A stretch of DNA of 19,824 nucleotides. Source: Pseudomonadota bacterium (GTDB lineage: Bacteria; Pseudomonadota; Gammaproteobacteria; Steroidobacterales; Steroidobacteraceae). Below the pieces are notes generated by a model that ran no database searches, was not told the origin of the DNA, and was given only the letters and a program-made list of their open reading frames with translations. Positions 13,735-19,824 of this stretch are shown here, one piece after another. A program made the position numbers and the translations under genes. The DNA is taken from the NCBI GenBank assembly GCA_021808035.1, contig JAKBCG010000009.1, positions 1-19,824 on the forward strand. The letters run 5' to 3'. The first letter of the stretch is position 1. Every line of letters begins with the position of its first letter.

Positions 13735-13740
13735 ACCTCC
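13735..13740 (-). promoter_or_regulatory. Strong Shine-Dalgarno of the patatin-like gene
   Basis: On the minus strand this reads GGAGGT, 4 bases before GTG 13730. It is among the best Shine-Dalgarno sequences in the window and decides in favour of the GTG start over the later ATG. Confidence 0.8.
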
Positions 13741-13902
13741 GGATCCCGACCGTCGCCCGCGTCGCGCCCGATCGGTGCGCGATCGCTTCGGTTGACGAGA
13801 GCGTAGCGGGTTTCGCCGGCGACCTCACGTCGATTCGCCGGCCGCGCCGATCGCCGGGTAGACTATGACCGGGTCGGTCGGAATCGTTGGCGGGAGATCG
13901 GA

Positions 13903-14289
13903 ATGGCGGGACTCGCGTGGATCGCGGTCGGCGTCGGCGCGGCGCTCGGTGCCTGGTTGCGCTGGGGCCTCGCGGCGCTGTTGAACACCGGAACGTTCGC
14001 GGTGCCGCTCGGCACGCTCGCGGCGAATTGGATCGGCGCGTACGTGATCGGCGTCGCGGTCGCGTTCTTCGCGCAGGCGGCCGCGATTCCGGCCGAATGG
14101 CGCTTGTTCGTGATCACCGGGTTCTGCGGCGGACTGACGACGTTCTCGACGTTCTCCGCCGAGGGCGTGTCGCTGCTGCAGCAGGGGCGGTACGCGGCGC
14201 TCGCCGCCGAGATCGCGTTGCACGTCGGTGGTTCGCTCGGCTTCACGGTACTGGGGATGGCCTCGTGGCGCGCCCTCGCGGCGCGCTGA
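13903..14289 (+). CDS. crcB: CrcB/Fluc fluoride ion channel
   Basis: This 128-residue inner-membrane protein has four helices and belongs to the CrcB/Fluc family, dual-topology dimers that let fluoride leave the cell. Family motifs are [13 protein letters not shown] (12-24), [16 protein letters not shown] (35-50) with the pore Asn42, and [17 protein letters not shown] (73-89), which holds the Phe/Ser/Thr residues lining the fluoride path and the central sodium site. The full length matches single-domain Fluc proteins. ATG 13903 is preceded by GGGAG with a 6-base spacer. The 172-bp region upstream shows no sequence I can match to the fluoride (crcB) riboswitch. It holds a possible -10 TAGACT at 13859-13864 without a clear -35. 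The DUF190 gene follows after 35 bp. Confidence 0.95.
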   Translation: MAGLAWIAVGVGAALGAWLRWGLAALLNTGTFAVPLGTLAANWIGAYVIGVAVAFFAQAAAIPAEWRLFVITGFCGGLTTFSTFSAEGVSLLQQGRYAALAAEIALHVGGSLGFTVLGMASWRALAAR

Positions 14290-14324
14290 GGCGGGTGGCG
14301 CACGTCGATCGAGGAGTGGCCGGG

Positions 14325-14642
14325 ATGCGAGGATATCAAGTCACGTTCTTCACCGAGCAGAATCGGCGGCACGAGGGCAAGCCGCTCGGCGAATGGTTGA
14401 TGCAGCTCGCGAAACGCCTCGGGTTGCAAGGGGCGACGATGGTGTCGGCGACCGAAGGTTTCGGGGCGTCCGGCCGCATTCACTCGGCCCGCTTCTTCGA
14501 GCTCGGCGACCAGCCGGTCGAGGTCCAGATGACCGTGACCGAAGCGCAGGCGGAGCGGTTGTTCGAGTCGCTGCGCAATGCGGCTGTCCATCTATTCTAT
14601 GTGAAGACCGCGGTAGAATTCGGGACCCTCGGCGGCGAATGA
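14325..14642 (+). CDS. DUF190 (PII-like) protein
   Basis: This 105-residue cytosolic protein belongs to DUF190, a family with a PII (GlnB)-like ferredoxin fold known from structures but without an agreed function. The N-terminal strand and helix read MRGYQVTFFTEQNRRHEGKP, followed by LGEWLMQLAKRLGLQGATMVSATEGFG. The G-A-T-x-x-x-x-x-x-G-F-G pattern after the first helix is typical. The second half, PVEVQMTVTEAQAERLFESL, has the strand-helix of the second beta-alpha-beta unit. ATG 14325 is chosen over far-upstream starts because GAGGAG lies 8 bases before it and the homologous sequence begins there. DUF190 genes commonly follow crcB, so a link to fluoride or anion handling is inferred from context only. 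Its TGA overlaps an in-frame ATG of the next gene as ATGA (14639-14642). Confidence 0.92.
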   Translation: MRGYQVTFFTEQNRRHEGKPLGEWLMQLAKRLGLQGATMVSATEGFGASGRIHSARFFELGDQPVEVQMTVTEAQAERLFESLRNAAVHLFYVKTAVEFGTLGGE

Positions 14643-14764
14643 TCGCGGTACCCGGCCGTCCCGCGGAGCTCGCGAGTCGCGAGCAGCGCGGTGCGGCGAA
14701 CTTCGCGCGGGATACGCGATCGAAACGACGAGAAAATCCACGCGGGCCACTGCGAAACATTACG

Positions 14765-17401
14765 ATGCCTTCACGTCCCTCGTTCATCCTCGCCGCCTCG
14801 CTGCTCGTCGCGGTCGCGGCGCACGCGTCCCGGGCGCGCTTCGACCTGACCGGCCCGACGCTCGAGGCGACGGTCACGCACGATCACCGGACGCTCGGGA
14901 TCGCGCAGGTGCCGAATCTCGCGGTCGGCGACCAGATCAAGATCAAGGCCGATCTGCCGCGCGACCAGTCCGTGCACTACCTGTTGATCGTCGCCTTTCT
15001 CAGCGGGTCGACGAATCCGCCGCCGCCGCGCTGGTTCACGTACTGCGATACCTGGAAGCGCCGCTGCGCGCATCGCGGGATTGAGGTCACGGTGCCGCAC
15101 GGCGCCGGGCAGGTCCTGGTGTTCCTCGCGCCCCAGACCGGCGGTGACTTCAAGACCCTGGTCGGTGCGGTGCGCGGACGTCCCGGCGCGTTCGTGCGCA
15201 CCGCGCAGGACCTGAACCAGGCGATGCTCGACCGGTCGCGCCTCGCCGTGTACCTGTCGGCGGTACGTCGCTTGAACGACGCCGACCCCACGCTGTTGCG
15301 AAAGACCGCGCCGTTGCTCGCACGCAGCCTCGCGATCGTCGTCGATCCGAAATGCCTGCAGTTGATGCCGGATCTGCAAGCCCCCTGCCTGCTTGCGCGA
15401 CGCGAGTCGATGATCCTGGAGGACGGGCACAGCACGTCGATCGTCGAAGCCTTGACGTCCGGACCCGAGAGCGATCTCGCGATGCAGGCGAGTTACACGC
15501 CCGCGCTGCGCTTCGGCTACTACAGCCCTTACGTCGCCTCGGTGCTCGACATCGCGCGGATCTTCGACTCGTTCCGGACCGCGCAGTACGACTACATCCC
15601 GGCACTCGCGACCTTGCTGGGCGATCGGATCGAGCTGTCGTTGAACCGGCCGCCGACGTTCACCGAACCGAAGACCGTGCTCGTCACGGCGCTGCCGGCG
15701 GTCGAGCCGCCGCAGCTGCCGCCGTTGCACGCGGTCGATCCGAAGGGCATCTACTGCGCCCGCAAGAACTCGCTCGTGCTGCCGGTCGAGGGCGCGCCGC
15801 TGGTCTTTTCGACCGCGTATGCGCGCGGGATGAAGTTGCGGCTCGAAGGCAAGGATGGCAAGCGCGTCGAGCTCCCGGCGCACGCCGACGCGGCCAAAGG
15901 CGGGTTCGTGGTCGACACGGCCACGCTCGGTGCGCCGGGATCCGCCGGGCTCGGCGACCAGGTCAAGGGCGTGTTGCACGGCGACTGGGGATTCAGCGCG
16001 TACCAGGGACCTTCGTTCCAGCTCACCAACGACGAGCATTACGACTGGCGCCTGGCCGATGGCGAGTCGAGCGCGCTGATCGTCGGACGCGAGGATACGA
16101 TTCATCTGCGGGCCTCGAGCGTGAGCTGCATCGACTCGGTGATGCTCCGGGATCCGGACGGCAAGGAACTGAAGGTCGACTGGAAGGCCAAGAAGCCCGG
16201 CGAGGTCGAGCTGAAATTGCCGCTGCAGAAGGCGAAGCCGGGAGACCTGACGCTGCTGGTCCATGAATACGGCGCCAAGGCACCGCGATCGGTACCGCTG
16301 CAGGCGTTCGCCGCCGCCGGGCGGCTCGACGGTTTCACCTATCACGCGGGGGATGCGGCCGGTACCTTGCGCGGCAGCCGGCTCGACGAAGTATCCGGGC
16401 TGGTGCTCGCGGGTGTTCGTTTCGCGCCGCAGACGCTGTCGACGGGTCAGCCGGTCGACCAACTGACGATGACGGTCGTCAATGCGGGGGCGGCCGCCGC
16501 GGTGCAGCCGGACCGCAAGGTCATCGCGACGGTGCAGCTCAAGGACGGCCGCGCACTCACCGTGTCGAGCGCGGTGCTGCCGGCGCGTCCGCGCGTGACG
16601 CTGATCGCGAAGAGCGTGCATCCGTCGCGGGCGGATCGCGCGAGCCGGATCCGACTGGAGGGCGACGCGCAGTTGCCGCAAGACGCGCGCCTGGTCTTCT
16701 CCGTACGGGCGGTCGCGCCGGTTCGGTTCGATCGGCGCACCACGCTCGACGTCGCAACGGTCGACGGCAGCGAAGCGGCCACGCTGACGCCCGACAACGG
16801 CGGTCTGACGCTCGAGAACACGCACGTCGCGATCGCGGAATTCCGGCCGTCGAAAGCCTTCGGGCGCGCGGTATTCGGTCCGCTGCAGTTCCGGATCTCG
16901 GTCGACGGTGTCGCCGGCGCCTGGCAGCCCCTCGCGACCGTGGTGCGCCTGCCGACGTTGCGGGACCTGCAATGTCCCGAGACGCGGAAGATCGCCTGCA
17001 AGCTGAGCGGATCGCGGTTGTTCCTGATCGACTCGATCGCGGCGGATCACGACTTTCACGACGCGGTCGCCGTGCCGGACGGATTTCCGGGTGAGGCGCT
17101 GCCGGTTCCGCACACCCGCGGCGGCCCGCTCTACGTGAAGTTGCGCGACGACCCGGTCGCGATCGATCGACTCACGCTGGTCGAACGCCGTTTGCCGCCG
17201 CCGCACCGCGCGGCCGTTCCCGTGACCGCCGCGCCGAAGCCGGCAGCGCCGTCGCCTCGCGCACCATCGGCGAAACCGGCCTCCACGGCGCCGGCTTCCG
17301 CGGGACCGGTATCCAAGGCGCCGGTATCCACGGCGCCCGCGTCCACGGCACCGGCCTCCGCGGCACCGGCGTCCGCGGCGGTCGCGACCCAGGGTCCGTG
17401 A
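14765..17401 (+). CDS. Exported protein of unknown function, Ala/Ser/Pro-rich tail
   Basis: I do not recognise this 878-residue protein. A signal peptide covers about 1-22 (MPSRPS, then a hydrophobic core, cut near AAHA), so it should be periplasmic or secreted. The rest looks beta-rich, with alternating hydrophobic residues and many D/N-G turns, perhaps several Ig-like or sandwich modules around 330-420, 440-515, 545-615 and 620-730. Eight cysteines follow the signal, several closely spaced (94/101, 197/208, 737/745), which suits disulfides. Residues 811-878 are a Pro/Ala/Ser tail with a 5-residue repeat, likely a flexible linker. No catalytic motif is visible. The signal peptide favours ATG 14765, although no Shine-Dalgarno precedes it. 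An in-frame ATG at 14639 overlapping the DUF190 stop would add 42 charged residues. The gene overlaps the GT39 start as GTGA, so it probably shares its transcript and perhaps its pathway. Confidence 0.8.
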   Translation: MPSRPSFILAASLLVAVAAHASRARFDLTGPTLEATVTHDHRTLGIAQVPNLAVGDQIKIKADLPRDQSVHYLLIVAFLSGSTNPPPPRWFTYCDTWKRRCAHRGIEVTVPHGAGQVLVFLAPQTGGDFKTLVGAVRGRPGAFVRTAQDLNQAMLDRSRLAVYLSAVRRLNDADPTLLRKTAPLLARSLAIVVDPKCLQLMPDLQAPCLLARRESMILEDGHSTSIVEALTSGPESDLAMQASYTPALRFGYYSPYVASVLDIARIFDSFRTAQYDYIPALATLLGDRIELSLNRPPTFTEPKTVLVTALPAVEPPQLPPLHAVDPKGIYCARKNSLVLPVEGAPLVFSTAYARGMKLRLEGKDGKRVELPAHADAAKGGFVVDTATLGAPGSAGLGDQVKGVLHGDWGFSAYQGPSFQLTNDEHYDWRLADGESSALIVGREDTIHLRASSVSCIDSVMLRDPDGKELKVDWKAKKPGEVELKLPLQKAKPGDLTLLVHEYGAKAPRSVPLQAFAAAGRLDGFTYHAGDAAGTLRGSRLDEVSGLVLAGVRFAPQTLSTGQPVDQLTMTVVNAGAAAAVQPDRKVIATVQLKDGRALTVSSAVLPARPRVTLIAKSVHPSRADRASRIRLEGDAQLPQDARLVFSVRAVAPVRFDRRTTLDVATVDGSEAATLTPDNGGLTLENTHVAIAEFRPSKAFGRAVFGPLQFRISVDGVAGAWQPLATVVRLPTLRDLQCPETRKIACKLSGSRLFLIDSIAADHDFHDAVAVPDGFPGEALPVPHTRGGPLYVKLRDDPVAIDRLTLVERRLPPPHRAAVPVTAAPKPAAPSPRAPSAKPASTAPASAGPVSKAPVSTAPASTAPASAAPASAAVATQGP
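17279..17383 (+). repeat. 15-bp tandem repeat, seven units, coding
   Basis: There are seven in-frame 15-bp units with the pattern GCcTCCaCGGCgCCG. They encode (A/V)S(T/A/K)(A/G)P in the tail of the 878-residue protein. Units differ at a few bases, mostly at the first two codons and the third codon, and the last unit ends in GTC. Being 15 bp, gain or loss of a unit keeps the frame, so tail length may vary between strains. Confidence 0.85.
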
Positions 17402-18957
17402 GGCACGCATCGGAAGCGGTGACGCGGGACCCCGGGCGCGGCGTGATCACGACCGCGCTGTCGATCGGGCTCGTGTTCTACGTGACGGCGCTGCGCCTGT
17501 ATTTTGGCGCGCACGTCGACCTGATGCCCGAGGAAGCCTATTACTGGAACTACTCACGGCACCTCGCCTTGGGCTATCTCGATCATCCGCCGATGGTGGC
17601 CTGGTTGATCCGCGCCGGGACCGCGCTCCTGGGCCACACCGCGCTCGGCGTGCGAATCGGCGCGGTGCTCTGCGGACTCGTGACGTCGGTGTTCGTGTAC
17701 CGCCTGACGCGAAACCTCTATGGCCGCTCGAGCGCCGCGCTCGCGCTCGCGCTCGCGCAGGCAATGCCCTTCTTCTTCCTGCAGGGTCTGCTGATGACGC
17801 CGGACACGCCATTGACGGCGGCTTGGGCGGCGTCGCTGTATTTCCTGGAGCGCGCGTTGATCGGCGGGAAGACCCGCGCGTGGTTGTGGGCCGGCCTCTC
17901 CCTCGGTCTTGGGATGCTCTCGAAGTACACGATCGGTCTTTTGGGCCTCGGTACCCTCGTCTACCTGGTCGTCGACGCCGATGCACGGCCGTGGCTGCGC
18001 CGAGTCGAGCCGTACGCGGCGGCGGCGCTCGCGTTCGCGATCTTCTCGCCGGTGATCGTCTGGAACGCGGAGCATCACTGGGCGTCCTTCGCATTCCAGA
18101 CCGCGCGCCGCCTGGCGGGACGACCGCGTTTCGCGCTGCCGGCGCTGATCGGTGCCGCGATCGTGTTGATCACGCCAACCGGCTTCGCCGCGATGGTTCG
18201 CGCGGTCATTCCGCGTCGCGGCGGCAGCCCACCCGATGCGGGGCGACGCGCGGCACGGCGCTTCCTGCTGTGCGCGCTGCTGGTGCCGATCTCGGTGTTC
18301 GTGCTGTTCAGTCTGCGTCGCCAGGTGAAGCTCGACTGGACCGGTACGACCTGGCTCGCGGCGCTGCCGCTGATCGCGTTCGAACTCGTCGACGCCGGGC
18401 GCCGGGGCACGTCGATGATGCGGCGGGCGTGGCGCGCGTCGATGTTGCCGACGATCGGCGTGCTCTCGGTCGCGTACCCGATCGGGCTGTACCACCTGGC
18501 CCACGGGCTGCCCGGTCTGGGATACGATCGGCACATCGAGCTGCTGCCCGTCGGCTGGCGGCAGCTTGGACGCCGAATCGACGCGGTGGACGAGCGCTTC
18601 CGCCGCGAGCACGGCAGTTCCCCGTTGGTGGTCGGCATGGATCGCTACGTGATCGCGAGCGAACTCGCGTTCTACGGATCGGCGCGGCCGGATCCGGTCG
18701 CCAACACGACGAGCGGCCACCTGTTCGGCGGGATGGGATTGATGTACGAGCGCTGGTTTGCGCCGGATCGGCAGCTCGGCCGGACCTTGCTGCTGGTGTC
18801 CCTCGACCGCTCGAGCCTCGAGGAACCGGCGGTCCCCGCCGCCGCCGCCTCGCTCGGCCCCATCCGCGCCGGCGCGTTGATGCGGAACGGACACTTCATC
18901 CGCGATTACTACTATCGATTCGCGTACGGTTACCGCGGCCCGCCCGCGGTACGCTAG
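17398..18957 (+). CDS. GT39 family membrane glycosyltransferase
   Basis: This 519-residue integral membrane protein of glycosyltransferase family 39 (PMT_2/ArnT-like, GT-C fold) should take a sugar from a polyprenyl-phosphate carrier on the periplasmic face. The first periplasmic loop carries DLMPEEAYYWNYSRHLALGYLDHPPMVAW (41-69) in outline: an acidic pair at E45/E46 for the catalytic-metal region, then the DHPP (62-65) typical of this subgroup. About ten or more hydrophobic helices follow (15-36, 82-100, 110-130 and onward), and the C-terminal part (about 370-519) is largely soluble. The acceptor (lipid A, protein or other glycan) is not evident. The GTG start overlaps the stop of the 878-residue gene as GTGA, suggesting coupled translation. 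The stop TAG shares CTAG with the convergent GT2-GtrA gene. Confidence 0.88.
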   Translation: MRHASEAVTRDPGRGVITTALSIGLVFYVTALRLYFGAHVDLMPEEAYYWNYSRHLALGYLDHPPMVAWLIRAGTALLGHTALGVRIGAVLCGLVTSVFVYRLTRNLYGRSSAALALALAQAMPFFFLQGLLMTPDTPLTAAWAASLYFLERALIGGKTRAWLWAGLSLGLGMLSKYTIGLLGLGTLVYLVVDADARPWLRRVEPYAAAALAFAIFSPVIVWNAEHHWASFAFQTARRLAGRPRFALPALIGAAIVLITPTGFAAMVRAVIPRRGGSPPDAGRRAARRFLLCALLVPISVFVLFSLRRQVKLDWTGTTWLAALPLIAFELVDAGRRGTSMMRRAWRASMLPTIGVLSVAYPIGLYHLAHGLPGLGYDRHIELLPVGWRQLGRRIDAVDERFRREHGSSPLVVGMDRYVIASELAFYGSARPDPVANTTSGHLFGGMGLMYERWFAPDRQLGRTLLLVSLDRSSLEEPAVPAAAASLGPIRAGALMRNGHFIRDYYYRFAYGYRGPPAVR

Positions 18958-19823
18958 GTACCCGACCGGCCCCAGGTGAAGAACTTCGTGACCGCGTAGT
19001 TCCACATCGAGCCGACCAGGATCCCGCCGAGCGCGCCGATGACCCAGGTCCCGTAGGACTTGAAGATGAACGACGCGACGGTGACGTTCATCACACCGCC
19101 GATGCTGCACGCGAGCACGAACAGGAACCAGCCCCGCAGCCACCGCCAGCCCCGCAGCCGCGCGTCACGGTAGGTCAGCAGGTTGTTCAGCGCGAAATTG
19201 AAGGTCATCGCGCACAGCGCGGCGATCGCCTGCGCGACGGTGAAGCGCATGTGCGCGACCCGCAGCAACGGCGTCAGCACCGCAAAGTGCACCGCGATGC
19301 CGAGCACGCCGACGATCGAGAAGGAGACGAACCGGACCGGAACGACGTGGCCGACCATCTTGTCGAGCAACAGCATCGCGTAGTCCCATGCGGTCACTGA
19401 ATCCAGCTTGCTCTCTCCCGCGGCGCGAGGACGGAACTGGTACGGCAACTCCTCGAACTGCAGCGGCCCGGGGTGTGACGCGAACAGGTCCGCGAGGAGC
19501 TTGAACCCGATCGCCGACAGCCGCTCGCGGCTGCGTTCGAACACGCCACGGTGCAGCATGAAGAATCCGCTCATCGGATCCTTGAGGTCCTCGGGAACGA
19601 GTATGCGGCTGAGCCGGACGCCGACCCGGCTGAGGCGCGCGCGGTTGCGGTCCCAGTCGCCTACCCCGCCGCCGGACACATACCGGCTGCCCACGACGAC
19701 TTCCGCGCTGCCGCGGCGCAAGGTCGCGAGCATCGAAGGCAGCAGGCGCTCGTCGTGCTGCAGATCGGCGTCGATCACCGCGAGGAACGGCGCCGCGCTC
19801 GCGAGCATCCCTTCGATGCATTC
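18954..19823 (-). CDS. GT2 (DPM-like)-GtrA fusion, 5' end outside window
   Basis: The frame is open to the window edge; 289 residues are visible, and the N-terminal part of the GT2 domain is missing. The GT2 part (to about 150) has the metal-binding DADLQHDE (18-25), GSRYVSGGG (45-53), DPMSGFFMLHRGVF (82-95) and FRPRAAGESKL (130-140). These are the marks of dolichyl/polyprenyl-phosphate sugar synthases, which move a sugar from a nucleotide donor to the lipid phosphate at the cytosolic side. A GtrA domain with four helices follows (about 160-289), with FNFALNNLLTYRD (208-220) and WNYAVTKFFTWGR (274-286). GtrA proteins are proposed to flip the lipid-linked sugar. Fusion in one chain suggests synthesis coupled to flipping, feeding a GT-C enzyme such as the adjacent GT39. 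An 18-bp direct repeat near 19128-19163 encodes the paired RGW segments. Confidence 0.9.
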   Translation of the reverse strand, partial: ECIEGMLASAAPFLAVIDADLQHDERLLPSMLATLRRGSAEVVVGSRYVSGGGVGDWDRNRARLSRVGVRLSRILVPEDLKDPMSGFFMLHRGVFERSRERLSAIGFKLLADLFASHPGPLQFEELPYQFRPRAAGESKLDSVTAWDYAMLLLDKMVGHVVPVRFVSFSIVGVLGIAVHFAVLTPLLRVAHMRFTVAQAIAALCAMTFNFALNNLLTYRDARLRGWRWLRGWFLFVLACSIGGVMNVTVASFIFKSYGTWVIGALGGILVGSMWNYAVTKFFTWGRSGT

Positions 19824-19824
19824 C

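Noticed and set aside
13731..13902. Fluoride riboswitch upstream of crcB
   Set aside because: I could not find the conserved GGNGAUG start and pseudoknot partner. A covariance-model search would settle it.
14771..17410. Long minus-strand ORF (879 codons) opposite the unknown exported protein
   Set aside because: Composition is almost half Arg/Gly/Asp/Ala with no hydrophobic core or signal. The plus frame has a signal peptide and is coupled to its neighbours.
17554..19143. Minus-strand ORF (529 codons) over the GT39 gene
   Set aside because: It is an Arg/Gln/Asp-rich antisense shadow that also overlaps the true GT2-GtrA frame.

Overview
This is a dense, very GC-rich chromosomal window (GC estimated by eye at just under 70%). 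It carries 14 protein genes and one intron-containing tRNA gene, and no gap reaches 300 bases. Outer-membrane lipoprotein and Sec signals, the proteobacterial-type helicase HrpB, and a tRNA-Ile(CAU) interrupted by a group I intron of the kind known from Azoarcus point to a member of the Pseudomonadota. A gammaproteobacterium (Xanthomonadales/Nevskiales-like) is my best guess, but that is inference. I see no insertion sequence, phage, CRISPR array or defence gene; the intron is the only mobile-type element.

Layout. (1) 2-937: the 3' part of an MFS exporter gene, convergent with an orphan XdhC-type gene (957-2069, minus). (2) 2174-3412: an exported P1-family (DmpA-like) aminopeptidase, divergent from xdhC, with a possible leaderless promoter. 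(3) 8759 down to 3424, minus strand: a tight operon of hrpB helicase (TTG start), a long VanZ-family membrane protein, a DUF2062 membrane protein and a zinc-independent MDR oxidoreductase. The junctions are a 4-bp ATGA overlap, a 13-bp overlap and a 7-bp gap. (4) 8863-9170: tRNA-Ile2(CAU), split after the anticodon by a 231-nt group I intron without an ORF. (5) 9237-12475: gamma-glutamyltransferase followed 17 bp later by a divergent POT-family transporter, plausibly a gamma-glutamyl peptide salvage unit. (6) 12501-13730, minus: a patatin-like lipoprotein. (7) 13903-18957, plus: CrcB/Fluc fluoride channel, DUF190 PII-like protein, an unrecognised 878-residue exported protein with an Ala/Ser/Pro repeat tail, and a GT39 membrane glycosyltransferase. 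(8) 18954 to the window end, minus: a GT2-GtrA fusion that meets the GT39 gene tail to tail on a shared CTAG.

The last two genes suggest a lipid-linked sugar pathway. GT2-GtrA would make, and possibly flip, a polyprenyl-phosphate sugar. GT39 would use it on the periplasmic face, perhaps with the unknown exported protein encoded in the same transcript.

The strongest item for a second look is the tRNA intron. It has recognisable P1 to P9 elements, and my fold places an extra stem between P7 and P3. Next come the POT transporter lacking the hallmark proton-coupling residues and the unknown 878-residue protein. I did not find a clearly new multi-gene system.
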